DNA of 64,000 nt from NCBI GenBank assembly GCA_965214915.1, contig CBDCCP010000001.1, positions 1,240,001-1,304,000 on the forward strand, written 5' to 3'. Under the pieces are notes generated by a model. That model saw only the letters and a program-made list of their open reading frames with translations, was not told the origin of the DNA and did not search any database. This stretch comes from CATQHP01 sp965214915. Lineage in GTDB: Bacteria; Acidobacteriota; Terriglobia; Bryobacterales; UBA6623. The stretch's first letter is position 1; every line of letters begins with the position of its first letter. Shown here in pieces: positions 51,240 to 61,895 of this stretch. The position numbers and the translations under genes were made by a program.

Positions 51240-52415
51240 CTATACGAATGCGGGCACGCCGGTAACACGCGCGCCGAGAACCAGCGTATGGATGTTGTGC
51301 GTGCCCTCGTAGGTCTTCACCGTTTCCAGATTGCACATGTGGCGGAAGATCGGGTATTCATCCGTGATGCCGTTCGCGCCCAGCAGATCGCGGGCGCGGC
51401 GGGCGATTTCGATCGCCATTTGCGCGTTGTTGCGTTTGATCATCGAGACGTGGCTGAAGTGCAGCTTGCCCTTGTCTTTCAAGCGGGCGGCATGCAGGGT
51501 CATAAACTGCGCCTTCGTGATCTCGGTAATCATGAAGGCCAGCTCGTTCTGCACCAGTTGGTGCGAGGCGATCGGACGGTTGTCGAACTGCGTGCGCATC
51601 GTCGTGTACTGCCGCGCACAGTCGTAACAGGCCATCGCCGCGCCGATCGTTCCCCAGCCGATGCCCATGCGGGCGTTCGACAGGCAACTCAGGGCGGCCT
51701 TCAAGCCGGTGACTCCCGGAAGCGCATTGGCGGCCGGAATCCGGCAGTCGCTGAATCCGAGGCTCGAGGTGATCGAGGCGCGCATCGACAGCTTGTTGTG
51801 CAGGTCGGTCGCCGTGAAGCCTGGCGTGCCCTTTTCGACCAGGAAGGCGCGGATGTCGTCGGCGCCGTCGACTTTCGCCCAGATAATCGCCACGTCCGCA
51901 AATGTGCCGTTGGTGATCCAGGTTTTTTCGCCGTTGAGGACGTAGCTGTCGCCGTCGCGGACGGCGCGCGTCGTCATTCCGGCGGGGTTCGAGCCGAAGT
52001 TGGGCTCGGTCAAGCCGAAGCAGGCGAATTTTTTGGCCTTTTGCAACTCCGGCAGCCACTTGTTCTTCTGCTCTTCGCTGCCGTAGCGGTGGAGGCAGAA
52101 CATCGAGAGGCTGCTCTGCACCGAGATGAAGCTGCGCAGTCCGCTGTCGGCGCGCTCGAGCTCCTGCATGATCAGGCCGTTCTCGACCTCGCTCATGCCG
52201 GCGCAGCCGTAACCGTGGAGATTGGCGCCGAAGAACCCCAACTCGGCGATCGTCTCCGACAACTCCGTCGGGAACGTACCGTCGCGGAAGTGCTTGTCGA
52301 TTACGGGGATGAACCGGTCGTTGACAAATTGGCGGGCGGTCTGGCGGACGAGCAACTCTTCTTCGCTCAGCAGCGAGTCGAAATCCATGAAATCCACGCC
52401 CTTGAACTCGAACAT
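51240..52415 (-). CDS. Acyl-CoA dehydrogenase, glutaryl-CoA dehydrogenase-like
   Basis: This 391-residue flavoenzyme has the acyl-CoA dehydrogenase signatures FACFGLTEPNFGSNPAGM and ARDLLGANGITDEYPI. The catalytic base Glu370 lies in TYEGTHNIHTLVLG. The sequence around it and MIKRNNAQMAIEIARRARDLLG resemble glutaryl-CoA dehydrogenase, which oxidises and decarboxylates glutaryl-CoA in lysine and tryptophan breakdown. The exact acyl chain cannot be settled from sequence. It lies 19 nt upstream of the DUF2085 gene on the same strand. Confidence 0.88.
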   Translation of the reverse strand: MFEFKGVDFMDFDSLLSEEELLVRQTARQFVNDRFIPVIDKHFRDGTFPTELSETIAELGFFGANLHGYGCAGMSEVENGLIMQELERADSGLRSFISVQSSLSMFCLHRYGSEEQKNKWLPELQKAKKFACFGLTEPNFGSNPAGMTTRAVRDGDSYVLNGEKTWITNGTFADVAIIWAKVDGADDIRAFLVEKGTPGFTATDLHNKLSMRASITSSLGFSDCRIPAANALPGVTGLKAALSCLSNARMGIGWGTIGAAMACYDCARQYTTMRTQFDNRPIASHQLVQNELAFMITEITKAQFMTLHAARLKDKGKLHFSHVSMIKRNNAQMAIEIARRARDLLGANGITDEYPIFRHMCNLETVKTYEGTHNIHTLVLGARVTGVPAFV

Positions 52416-52462
52416 TCCCGTTCCTCCGCAAACTCACCATGTTAGCAACGGCGCGCCGGCCC

Positions 52463-53367
52463 CTACGCCCGCTCGGCCAGGTAAACGCCGGCGAGGACGA
52501 CCGCGCCGCCGAGCGTAAGCGCGGCCGTCACGGGCTCGCCCATGAACGCGGCGCCGATCAGCACGGCAAGCGGCGGCTGGAGATACTGGGCGTTCGCCAC
52601 CCGCGAGGCTTCCAGATAGCCCAGCGCCCAGAAGTAGAGCAAATAAGCGATTACGGCCGAGCCCGCGGCCATGAACAGAAGCGACAGCCAGCCGGCGGCG
52701 GGAACGGCGGAGAAATCGAAGTCCCAGCCGGGCCAGATGAGCGTAGGGCCGGCCGTGAGAGCGCCCATCGTGTACGCGGCGCCGAGAAACAACTCCGGCG
52801 GGTAGCGTTTGCGGAAGCCGCGGCCGAAAACCGTGACGCAGGCGAAACCCACCGTGGCGGCGAACGTCAGCAGATCGCCGCTGAAAGTCGGCGCCGTCCC
52901 GGGGAGGCGCGAGCCGCGGTCGAAACCCAGGATGACGACGCCGACCGCAGAAATCGCCATTCCCAGCAGGCGCGGCTTTTTGAGCTTTTCCTGGCCGATC
53001 AGAATCGCCAGAAACAGGATCGTAAGCGGCAAAGTCGCATAGATAATCGAAGAATGCGCGATGCTCGTCCGTGACAAACCGGTCAGGTAGCCGAGTTGAT
53101 TGCCGACGTGGCCGAACAACATCAGCGCCAGGAACTTGAGCCGGTCCTCGGGACGAATCGAGCGCAAGCCGATGCAGCGAAGCGCCAGGACGACGTTCAT
53201 CAGCAGGCCGGCAATGACGATGCGCAGCGTGAAAAAAAGAACGGGCGGGAAGTAGCGGAAGCCGATCTTGCCGATCGGGCCGTTCAACGTCCAGAAAAGC
53301 ACCGCGGCGGCGACCGCGCCGTAGAGCGCTGCTTTACCCGGCCGGGGCGGCGCGTTTTCGGCGGCGG

Positions 53368-53371
<4 letters not shown>
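52463..53371 (-). CDS. DMT superfamily transporter (EamA)
   Basis: This 302-residue protein has ten hydrophobic segments in two repeated EamA halves, opening at about residue 20 (LYGAVAAAVLFWTLNGPIG) and 165 (FSGDLLTFAATVGFACV). It would export a metabolite. TTG 53371 is inferred as the start because it overlaps the upstream enolase stop as TTGA and no ATG fits; the much longer frame upstream is shadow of the enolase gene. Coupling with that enzyme suggests a functional link. Confidence 0.82.
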
Positions 53372-54477
<1,106 letters not shown>

Positions 54478-54489
54478 TGCGCATCCATC

Positions 54490-55296
54490 CTATCGCCGCT
54501 GGCAGCGCGGACAGAAGTGCGTACCGCGGCCGGCGACGATCGTCCGCCGCAGCGGCGTCGCGCAGACCTTGCAATCCTCGCCGGTCTTGCCGTAAACGTT
54601 GGCTTGCAATTGAAAATAGCCCTGCGCGCCTTGACTGTCGACGTAGTTGTTGACCGTCGTGCCGCCGGCGGCGATGGCGTCGTTGAGAACGTCCTGGATT
54701 GCCGCATGCAGCCGCCGCGCGCGCTTGCGGCCCAGGCTCGCGCTGTTGAGCTTGGGGTGCAGCCGCGCCCGAAACAGCGCCTCATCGACGTAGATATTGC
54801 CAAGCCCGCGCAAAAATTCCTGATTGAGCAGCAGCGCCTTCAGTTGCGCGCCGCGGCCTTTCAAGCGGGCAATGAATTCGTCCGCGTCGATCTCCAGCGG
54901 TTCGGGGCCGAGCTCGCGCAGCCGGGCCGGCAGCGTCCGCGACCATTGCCAGCGCCCGAATTTTCGAATGTCGTGAAAGACGATTCGCGGCCCCGCTTCC
55001 AATTGCATCCAGGCGCGGACGAACGCCCCGGTTTCGCCGTCGAGGAGCAAGTTGCCGGTCATGCGCAGGTGAATGACCAGCACGGAATCTTCGCGGCCCT
55101 TCTGTAGGCGGAATACGATGTACTTGCCGTGGCGGTCGAGCTTGCGGATGCGCTGCCCGCGCAGGTTGTCGATCGTCGCGTCCACGTCGCCCGCGCACGT
55201 GCGCGCCCAGAGGAATTCGACGTTGGCGATGCGCTTGCCTTCGACGCGCGGGGCCAGACCGCGGACGATGGTTTCCACTTCAGGCAGTTCGGGCAT
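54490..55296 (-). CDS. mutM: Formamidopyrimidine-DNA glycosylase
   Basis: This 268-residue base-excision repair enzyme removes 8-oxoguanine and formamidopyrimidines and cuts the abasic site. It begins PELPEVETIVRGL, with catalytic Pro2 and Glu3. The helix-two-turn-helix lies in LLNQEFLRGLGNIYVDE, and the C-terminal zinc finger CKVCATPLRRT...FCPRC is complete. Its start overlaps the sirtuin gene by 17 nt. Confidence 0.95.
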   Translation of the reverse strand: MPELPEVETIVRGLAPRVEGKRIANVEFLWARTCAGDVDATIDNLRGQRIRKLDRHGKYIVFRLQKGREDSVLVIHLRMTGNLLLDGETGAFVRAWMQLEAGPRIVFHDIRKFGRWQWSRTLPARLRELGPEPLEIDADEFIARLKGRGAQLKALLLNQEFLRGLGNIYVDEALFRARLHPKLNSASLGRKRARRLHAAIQDVLNDAIAAGGTTVNNYVDSQGAQGYFQLQANVYGKTGEDCKVCATPLRRTIVAGRGTHFCPRCQRR

Positions 55297-56035
55297 TTGC
55301 GCCTGTTATTGCCGGCAATGCCTTGCCGATCTCATCGTGAATCACCAGGTCGGCCGCGCTGTCGAGAGGCGTTGCTTCGCGGTTGACGATAATCAGCCGC
55401 GCGCCGGCCTGTTTCGCTATGGCCGGAAACGACGCCGCCGGCTGCACAACGAGCGAGGATCCCACCGCAAGGAACAGGTCGCAGTTTTCGGCGGCCTCTT
55501 GCGCCCGCTGCATCGCTTCGAGCGGCATCGACTGGCCGAATGAGATCGTCGCCGGCTTCAGCAGCCCGCCGCACAGACGGCAGCGCGGCGCCTTTTCCCC
55601 GGCTTCGACGCGCGCGCAGGCTTCGTCGGACCCGATGCGGTCGCCGCAGCTCAGACACGCCGCTTCCGTGGTCGTTCCGTGGAGCTCGAGAACGATCTCG
55701 TGCGGAAGCCCCGATTTCTGGTGGAGCCGCTCGATATTCTGCGTAATCAAGGCGCGCAACTTTCCCCGCCGATAAAGGTCGGCGAACGCATAATGGCCCG
55801 CGTTCGGCTGCGCCTTGCGCATGTCCGGCCAGGCCAGCAGCTTTTGCCGCCAGTATTCGATGCGGTCCGCCTCATTGGCGACGAACTCATCGAAGTAGAT
55901 CGTGCGGTTGCGCGACCAGACTCCGTTGGGGCTGCGGAAATCGGGAATGCCGGATTCGGTCGAGATGCCCGCGCCGGTGAAGCCTACGATGCGCTTGGCT
56001 TCGTCGATCCATCCGCGCGCGGTTTCGAGGCTCAC
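55280..56035 (-). CDS. cobB: NAD-dependent protein deacylase (sirtuin)
   Basis: This 251-residue sirtuin removes acyl groups from lysines using NAD. It has the NAD-binding GFTGAGISTESGIPDFRSP (about 18-36), the catalytic His in IVLELHGT, zinc ligands CLSCGD and CRLCGG, and FLAVGSSLVVQPAA. The start is GTG 56035. It lies in the long minus-strand cluster, 9 nt downstream of the lipocalin-like gene. Confidence 0.93.
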   Translation of the reverse strand: MSLETARGWIDEAKRIVGFTGAGISTESGIPDFRSPNGVWSRNRTIYFDEFVANEADRIEYWRQKLLAWPDMRKAQPNAGHYAFADLYRRGKLRALITQNIERLHQKSGLPHEIVLELHGTTTEAACLSCGDRIGSDEACARVEAGEKAPRCRLCGGLLKPATISFGQSMPLEAMQRAQEAAENCDLFLAVGSSLVVQPAASFPAIAKQAGARLIIVNREATPLDSAADLVIHDEIGKALPAITGANARTA

Positions 56036-56044
56036 CGGCGCAGG

Positions 56045-56482
56045 TTAACACGATCGGCCGGCGCGTTCCCAGACGAGCAGCCCCGTTCGCGTTTCCTTGC
56101 CGGAAGCGCGCGGCGGCGTGCGTAACAGCAGCCGGTCGGGACCCTCGAACTCGTAATGACGGACCTGCCGCGAACCGACGAAGTTGGGATACCAGCTTCC
56201 TACGACTTCATGAGTCACGGTTCCCGCCTTCTCATCGACCGCGTACGTGCCGAAATAGGCGACATAGCCCAGCAATGCCGCCCGGATTTCGGCCGCGGAG
56301 CCGCCGCTAAGCGCGCCCCCTTGGAACTGCGGCCTCTCCGGGCGCATAATCTGGCCGGACATGTAGCCGTCGGGCGTGTATAGCAACAGGCCCCGGGCGT
56401 TTTCGCCGAGCGGAAGGCACAAGCTCCCGTCCGCGCGGCGATGCTCGTAGCGCTCGAGGCGCCATGTCCCCTGAAAATTCAA
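56045..56482 (-). CDS. Lipocalin-like domain protein
   Basis: This 145-residue protein of the Lipocalin_5 type has the pattern FQGTWRLERYEHRRADG, LLYTPDGYMSGQIMR and YFGTYAVDEKAGTVTH. It lacks a signal peptide. The start is TTG 56482, which overlaps the phosphatase stop as TTGA. Its ligand is unknown. Confidence 0.85.
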   Translation of the reverse strand: MNFQGTWRLERYEHRRADGSLCLPLGENARGLLLYTPDGYMSGQIMRPERPQFQGGALSGGSAAEIRAALLGYVAYFGTYAVDEKAGTVTHEVVGSWYPNFVGSRQVRHYEFEGPDRLLLRTPPRASGKETRTGLLVWERAGRSC

Positions 56483-57225
56483 CGCTTGGCGCCCTTGCCG
56501 CGAACGCTCGCGTCGCGGTGACGAACCAGAACTACGGTGACGTTATCCGGAGCGCCTCTGGCAAGGCTCGCTGCGATCAGGGCTTCGGCTTGCTCCTTGA
56601 GGCCGGAATGCTCATCCAGGGCCTTGGCCAGAGCAGCTTCTCCGGCGACGCCGTGGAGACCGTCGCTGCACAACAGCAGAGTGTCGCCGGGAACGAACTC
56701 GCTTTCGAAGCAATCGACGGAAACCGCCTCTTCGCAGCCGACCGCTTGCGTCAAGACGTTGCGGAACGGGTGTGTTTCGAGTTGCTTTTCACTCAGCCCC
56801 AGCCCGCGGCCGACTTCGTTCACCCAGGAATGGTCGGTGGTGAGACAGCGCAGCCGGCCTGCCGCTCGCAAGTAAACGCGGCTGTCGCCGACGTTGACGA
56901 TACAGGCTTTTCCCGGCCGGACAAGCGCGGCGGCCACTGTCGTTCCCATACCCTTGAGAGCGGGGTTCTGCTCGGCTTCCCAGCGGATATTGCGGTTGGC
57001 GAGGCGGACGGCCTCGGCCAGCGTATCGACCGTTCCTTCTTCGCCGGCGCGCTTCATTCGCGCAACCATCGTTTGCACGGCGATCTGCGAGGCGCGCTCG
57101 CCGCCCCGCGCGCCGCCCATGCCGTCGGCGACAACATGGAAGCCGATTTCCGGAACCGAGGCGAAGCTGTCCTCGTTTTGGGAGCGGACTTGCCCGACAT
57201 GCGTCAGCCCGTAAGAATCGATCAT
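56479..57225 (-). CDS. PP2C-family protein serine/threonine phosphatase
   Basis: This 248-residue Stp1/PrpC-type phosphatase opens with YGLTHVGQVRSQNEDSF and has VVADGMGGARGGE, IVNVGDSRVYL and LLLCSDGLHGV, all metal-binding motifs of the PP2C family. No partner kinase is next to it. ATG 57225 is chosen over the longer frame, which has no family homology. Confidence 0.93.
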   Translation of the reverse strand: MIDSYGLTHVGQVRSQNEDSFASVPEIGFHVVADGMGGARGGERASQIAVQTMVARMKRAGEEGTVDTLAEAVRLANRNIRWEAEQNPALKGMGTTVAAALVRPGKACIVNVGDSRVYLRAAGRLRCLTTDHSWVNEVGRGLGLSEKQLETHPFRNVLTQAVGCEEAVSVDCFESEFVPGDTLLLCSDGLHGVAGEAALAKALDEHSGLKEQAEALIAASLARGAPDNVTVVLVRHRDASVRGKGAKR

Positions 57226-57277
57226 GCCGAGCCGTTCGCGGGCGGCCCGGAGCGTCCGGCGCGCCGCTTGATTCCTT

Positions 57278-58216
57278 TCATTGTCTTGAGACGTCGGTGA
57301 CCACGGCGGGCGTTCCGCCGACCGCGACCCATGTTCCGGGGACGGCCGCTGTGCGCCGTACGATAGCAAATCCCATGACCTTGTTGAAACGAAGCGAAAA
57401 AAACGGCGACGTCATCTTGCCGACTACGCGGCCCTCGTATTGCACTTCAAGATTTGCCGGCGGGTTCGCAGCGTTCAGGCGCAGCCCGACCAACAGGCGG
57501 TTGACCCGGCCTTGCGAGCGCACCCGCTCGACGATTTCCTGCCCCGTATAGCAGCCCTTGTCGAACGAGACCGCGTTGAGCTGCTGGGTTTCATGGGGAA
57601 TGTTTTCGGGGCCGTAGTCGATGCCGTAGCGCGGGACGCCGTTCTCGACGCGGACAATCTCGAAGTCTTCCTCAGAAGCCTCGACCGCCCCGCTGCGCTC
57701 CAGCCGGCTCAGAATCGCGCCGCGCTTCTCGTTGCCGGCGCTGAGCCAAAAACCCTCGTTGCCGGCCGTAGAAACGCGCGTGATCCGAATACCGTTCGAC
57801 TCGATGAAGCCGAGCTCGCCGGTCGGCGCCGCGCTGCAGAAAGCTCCAACCGCCGCGGGCGAGCGCGGCCCGGCAACGGCGAACGCACAGGTATCTTCCG
57901 TGACGTCCTTCAGGGTGACGTCATCCATAATGATGAAGCTTTCCAGGTGCTCCCGCAGGCGCTCGCGGCAAGCGGGCTCGCAGTCGAGCAGGACGTGGTC
58001 CTCGGCAACGAAAACCCGGCTGTCGGATTGGATGCGGCCTTGCGAGTTCAGAAAAAACGTATACGCGCCTTGGCCCGGCGACAGATTATCGAGCGCATTG
58101 CTGGCGATCGCATGCAGCAGCCGGACGCGGTCTTCGCCCGTTGCTCGTATCCGGCCGCGCGAGGAAATATCGAGCCGCGCGGCGCCTTCGTGAAGCGCCC
58201 GGTAACCCTGCACCAC
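57278..58216 (-). CDS. ygfZ: YgfZ/GcvT-like folate-binding protein
   Basis: This protein of about 312 residues, related to glycine-cleavage T protein, acts in iron-sulfur cluster metabolism in the cases studied. The diagnostic KGCYTGQEIVER motif is intact, and RVRSQGRVNRLLVGLRL follows. GTG 58216 (or 58213) is inferred from the family start 'GYRALHEGAARLDIS'; frames farther upstream run antisense to the MBL gene. It heads the minus-strand cluster that runs to 46915. Confidence 0.9.
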   Translation of the reverse strand: MVQGYRALHEGAARLDISSRGRIRATGEDRVRLLHAIASNALDNLSPGQGAYTFFLNSQGRIQSDSRVFVAEDHVLLDCEPACRERLREHLESFIIMDDVTLKDVTEDTCAFAVAGPRSPAAVGAFCSAAPTGELGFIESNGIRITRVSTAGNEGFWLSAGNEKRGAILSRLERSGAVEASEEDFEIVRVENGVPRYGIDYGPENIPHETQQLNAVSFDKGCYTGQEIVERVRSQGRVNRLLVGLRLNAANPPANLEVQYEGRVVGKMTSPFFSLRFNKVMGFAIVRRTAAVPGTWVAVGGTPAVVTDVSRQ

Positions 58217-58237
58217 AAAGCTGCTAGCATACCAGCG

Positions 58238-58870
58238 ATGATTCACGAGGTTCTGACCGTCGGGGCTTTGCAATGCAACTGCTCGATCTTCGGCGACGAA
58301 TCCACCGGCGGCGCCATCGTGGTCGACCCCGGCGACGAGATCGGCCGGATCGAAGCCGTCCTGGAGCGGAACGGCCTGCACGTAACCGGGATCGTCATCA
58401 CGCACGCCCATATCGACCACATCGGCGGCGCGGCCAAGCTGAGAGCCAAAACGGGCGCCCCCGTCTATATGAACGAAAACGATATCGCTCTGCGCGACAT
58501 GCTGGACACGCAAGCCTCGTGGACCGGCATCCGCGACCCCGAGAAAACGGAGATCGATGTCACGGTCAAGGACGGCGACGCCATCAAGCTTGCCGATACC
58601 GAGTTTCAGGTCTTGCACACGCCGGGGCACACTCAGGGCAGCATCTGCCTGCTCGTCGAGTCAGAAAACAGGCTGATCGCGGGAGATACGCTGTTTTACG
58701 GCTCGATCGGACGCACCGATCTGCCCGGCGGAGACTCGCGCCGGATATTCGCTTCGATCAAAGACAAGCTGCTTACGCTCGACGACTCCGTGGAAGTGAC
58801 CTGCGGCCACGGTCCGTGTACGACCATCGGCCGCGAGCGGCGGGCGAACCCGTTCCTGCGCGGGTTGTAA
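58238..58870 (+). CDS. MBL-fold metallo-hydrolase (glyoxalase II-like)
   Basis: This 210-residue hydrolase has the metal-binding THAHIDHIGG, then HTPGHTQGS and LIAGDTLFYGSIGRTDLPGGD, the complete metallo-beta-lactamase set of the hydroxyacylglutathione hydrolase-like branch. It is divergent from ygfZ with only 21 nt between them, so promoters must overlap the genes. The substrate is unknown. Confidence 0.93.
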   Translation: MIHEVLTVGALQCNCSIFGDESTGGAIVVDPGDEIGRIEAVLERNGLHVTGIVITHAHIDHIGGAAKLRAKTGAPVYMNENDIALRDMLDTQASWTGIRDPEKTEIDVTVKDGDAIKLADTEFQVLHTPGHTQGSICLLVESENRLIAGDTLFYGSIGRTDLPGGDSRRIFASIKDKLLTLDDSVEVTCGHGPCTTIGRERRANPFLRGL

Positions 58871-58905
58871 GCAGCGGCTCAGGGAGACTTGTTTACAATC
58901 GGCCC

Positions 58906-59463
58906 ATGAGCAACAAGATTCTGATCGTTACCGGCGACGCCGGCGAAAGCTATGAGGCGCTTTACGCCTACCACCGCTTCCTCGAAGCCGAGTACGAAGC
59001 CGTGGTCGCCGCGCCGTCGGCCCGCCGGCTGCATCTGGTGATGCACGACTTCGAGCCGGGATGGGATACCTACATCGAGCGCCAAGGCTACGGACTCGAA
59101 GCGCAGGTCGGCTTCGACGACGTGAACGTCGATGAGTACGAGGCCGTGCTGCTGCTGGGGGGACGGGCGCCTGAGTTCCTACGCCACATTCCGCGCGTGA
59201 CGGAGATCGTTCGGGAGTTCGACAGGCAAGAAAAATGGATCTTTTCGATCTGCCACGGCATTCAGATCCTTGTCGCGGCCGATTTGATCGCCGGCTGCAC
59301 GGTGACCTGCTACGAGCATGTGCGCTCGGAAGCCGAGAGGGCGGGCGCAACGTATGCTTCGAGCGAAGCCGTCCGGGACGGCAGGATCGTGAGCGCCCAA
59401 ACCTGGCAGTCGCACCCCGAGTTCTACCGCGAAGTGTTCCGCTGCCTCGCCGCAGGCCGCTGA
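58906..59463 (+). CDS. DJ-1/PfpI family protein
   Basis: This 185-residue protein has the nucleophile elbow FSICHGIQIL with Cys116-His117 and the acidic residue Glu14, as in PfpI/YhbO-like proteins (protease or deglycase activity is debated for the family). A TACAAT-like -10 box ends only 6 nt before the ATG, so a leaderless message is possible; that is inference. Confidence 0.88.
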   Translation: MSNKILIVTGDAGESYEALYAYHRFLEAEYEAVVAAPSARRLHLVMHDFEPGWDTYIERQGYGLEAQVGFDDVNVDEYEAVLLLGGRAPEFLRHIPRVTEIVREFDRQEKWIFSICHGIQILVAADLIAGCTVTCYEHVRSEAERAGATYASSEAVRDGRIVSAQTWQSHPEFYREVFRCLAAGR

Positions 59464-59563
59464 TTGACGGGGAGCCCGCGAACATGGCCCGCATAGAGGC
59501 CGGTTTGCGAATCGCGTTCGATAAACGCCGTGTACTCTTTGACGCTCGGCGCTATGAAGCGGC

Positions 59564-59657
<94 letters not shown>

Positions 59658-59821
59658 GTATGCAGGCGGTCCGCGACGAACCGCTTTTACTCTAACACAG
59701 CCGGCGTCCGGGCAAAATCGCGCTGCGGATGCGTCCGCCCGAATCGAAGCCGGGTGACTTTCAGCCCCGCTGTCGGACAGAATCAAGAAAGGCCCGGCTC
59801 TCCGGCCGTTTCCCAAGCGCC

Positions 59822-61195
59822 ATGATCGTAATGAAATTCGGCGGGAGCTCGCTCGCCGGCCCCCAAGCGGTGAACCGCTCTGCCAAAATTATCGGCGGAC
59901 GGGCGGCGCAGCAACCGGTAGTCCTGGTTTCCGCGCTCGGCAAGACCACCGACAGGCTGCTGGCGATGGCCCATGCGGCCGCCGGCGGCGACGCGGGAAG
60001 GATGCGGCGGCTGTTCGACGCTTGGCGCCGATACACCGAGCGCCTGGCGGAGGCAACGTGTCCCGAACGTCGCCGGAGCGCGGTCCGGGCCTTGCTCGAC
60101 GGGCACTTCGAAGAGCTTTCGGGCGTTCTTGCCCGCATCGCCGACAGCGGATCGCTCGGGCGGCGGGCAACCGACCGCGCGGCGGCCTTCGGCGAACGCC
60201 TCTCCAGCCTGATTGTCACCGAGGCTCTGGCCAATCACCGGCTGGCGGGCGTACACGTCGATGCCCGAAACGTCGTTGTCACCGATGAGCGGAAGGGGGA
60301 AGTCCTGCCGCTCTTCGACGAAACCCGCACCCGCTTGACAAACGCGGTGCGGCCTCTTGTTGCCCAGGGCAAGATTCCCGTGCTTGGCGGTTTTATCGCC
60401 GCGAACCGCGCGGGCGAGACGACCACGCTCGGCCGCGGCGGCTCCGATTACTCGGCCGCCCTGGTCGGCGCCGGCCTCGACGCCCGTGAAATCCAGATCT
60501 GGACCGACGTCGACGGCGTGATGACCGCCGACCCTTCGCTCATACCGGCGGCCCGTAGTTTGAAGGTCATGTCGTTCGGCGAAGCTTCGGAGCTCGCCTA
60601 TTTCGGTGGCCGCGTGCTGCACCCCGCGACCATGCTGCCGGCGATGGAGCACGACATTCCCATCCGCGTGCTCAACTCGCGGCGTCCACAAGCGGAGGGA
60701 ACGCTGATCGTCAAGCAGGCCGAAGCCGCGGCGAGCGTCGTCAAGTCCATCGCCTACAAGGAAAACATCACGCTGATCGACATTCGTTCGACGCGGATGT
60801 TGATGGCGCATGGATTTCTCGCCGAGATTTTCAGCGTGTTCGAGAAATACGGCACGGCCGTGGATATGGTCTCCACCTCGGAGGTGAGCGTGTCGCTTAC
60901 CGTGGACAAAGCCCGCCGCTTGCCGCAAATCCTGCGCGAGCTCGGGCGCTTTGCGCACGTGGAGGCCAGCGGCGGCCAAGCCATCGTTTGCGTTGTCGGC
61001 GAGGGCATCCGCTATACTCCCGGCATCGCGGCCAAGGTGTTCGCCGCGCTCGACGGCATCCGCGTCCGCATGATTTCGCTCGGCGCCTCGCGCCTGAACA
61101 TAGGGTTCGTGATCGACGAAGGCGACATCGAAACCGCAGTAACGAAGTTGCACGCAACGTTTTTCGACGGCGGAGGACCGAACCGGGATGAATGA
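59822..61195 (+). CDS. lysC: Aspartate kinase
   Basis: This 457-residue enzyme phosphorylates aspartate, the first step towards lysine, threonine, methionine and diaminopimelate. KFGGSS is at residues 5-10; the catalytic region includes GRGGSDYSAAL and WTDVDGVMTADP. The C-terminal ~140 residues form ACT domains (ITLIDIRSTRMLMAHGFL, VSTSEVSVSLTVD), so feedback inhibition is likely. It overlaps dapB by 8 nt. The upstream gap also holds the tRNA-Ser gene. Confidence 0.95.
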   Translation: MIVMKFGGSSLAGPQAVNRSAKIIGGRAAQQPVVLVSALGKTTDRLLAMAHAAAGGDAGRMRRLFDAWRRYTERLAEATCPERRRSAVRALLDGHFEELSGVLARIADSGSLGRRATDRAAAFGERLSSLIVTEALANHRLAGVHVDARNVVVTDERKGEVLPLFDETRTRLTNAVRPLVAQGKIPVLGGFIAANRAGETTTLGRGGSDYSAALVGAGLDAREIQIWTDVDGVMTADPSLIPAARSLKVMSFGEASELAYFGGRVLHPATMLPAMEHDIPIRVLNSRRPQAEGTLIVKQAEAAASVVKSIAYKENITLIDIRSTRMLMAHGFLAEIFSVFEKYGTAVDMVSTSEVSVSLTVDKARRLPQILRELGRFAHVEASGGQAIVCVVGEGIRYTPGIAAKVFAALDGIRVRMISLGASRLNIGFVIDEGDIETAVTKLHATFFDGGGPNRDE

Positions 61196-61895
61196 ACCCA
61201 AGAAGAAGCTGGCGCTGATCGGTTACGGCCGGATGGGGCGGCTGGTCGAAGAGCTTGCGCCGGAGCACAGCTTCGAAGTAGCCCTCAAGCTCGATGAGTT
61301 CAACAACGAAAACGGCGCCGGGATGACGGCTGAAAACTTCGCCGGCGTGGACGTTGCCGTTGACTTCTCGATTCCCTCGGTCGTCGCCGATAACGCAGTG
61401 CGGCTGGCCGAAATGCGGACGCCCGCCGCAATCGGCACTACCGGCTGGCTGAACGAGTTAGGCCGCGTCCGCGCCGCCGTCGAGCGGCACGACGCAGCCC
61501 TGGTTTACGGGGCCAATTTTTCAGTCGGCGTGAATGCGTTCTACCGCATCGTCGCAGCCGCGGCGCAAGCGCTCGCCGCGCAAGAAGAGTACGATGCGTT
61601 TCTCTACGAAGCGCACCACAAGTTCAAGGTGGATGCGCCGTCGGGTACGGCGCTCCGTTTGCTCGACGCGATGCGCGAGGCCGGCTACGCCAGGGCCGTG
61701 GATGTCGCCTCCAACCGCGTGGGCCATGTGCCGGGAATCCATGAAATCGGGTTCGACTCGGAAGCCGATACGATTCGCGTGACGCACGCGGCGCGGAGCC
61801 GCGTCGGCTTTGCGCGCGGAGCGCTGAAGGCCGCGCGCTGGATTATGGGCCGCAAGGGTCTGTACGAGTTCTCGAAGATTTGGGATCGGCTCTAA
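61188..61895 (+). CDS. dapB: 4-Hydroxy-tetrahydrodipicolinate reductase
   Basis: This 235-residue NAD(P)H enzyme of the diaminopimelate/lysine pathway has the cofactor motif ALIGYGRMGR at the N-terminus, GTTGW, and the catalytic segment EAHHKFKVDAPSGTA. Its start overlaps lysC by 8 nt, so the two pathway genes are translationally coupled. Its 3' end overlaps the convergent methyltransferase by 4 nt. Confidence 0.95.
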   Translation: MNEPKKKLALIGYGRMGRLVEELAPEHSFEVALKLDEFNNENGAGMTAENFAGVDVAVDFSIPSVVADNAVRLAEMRTPAAIGTTGWLNELGRVRAAVERHDAALVYGANFSVGVNAFYRIVAAAAQALAAQEEYDAFLYEAHHKFKVDAPSGTALRLLDAMREAGYARAVDVASNRVGHVPGIHEIGFDSEADTIRVTHAARSRVGFARGALKAARWIMGRKGLYEFSKIWDRL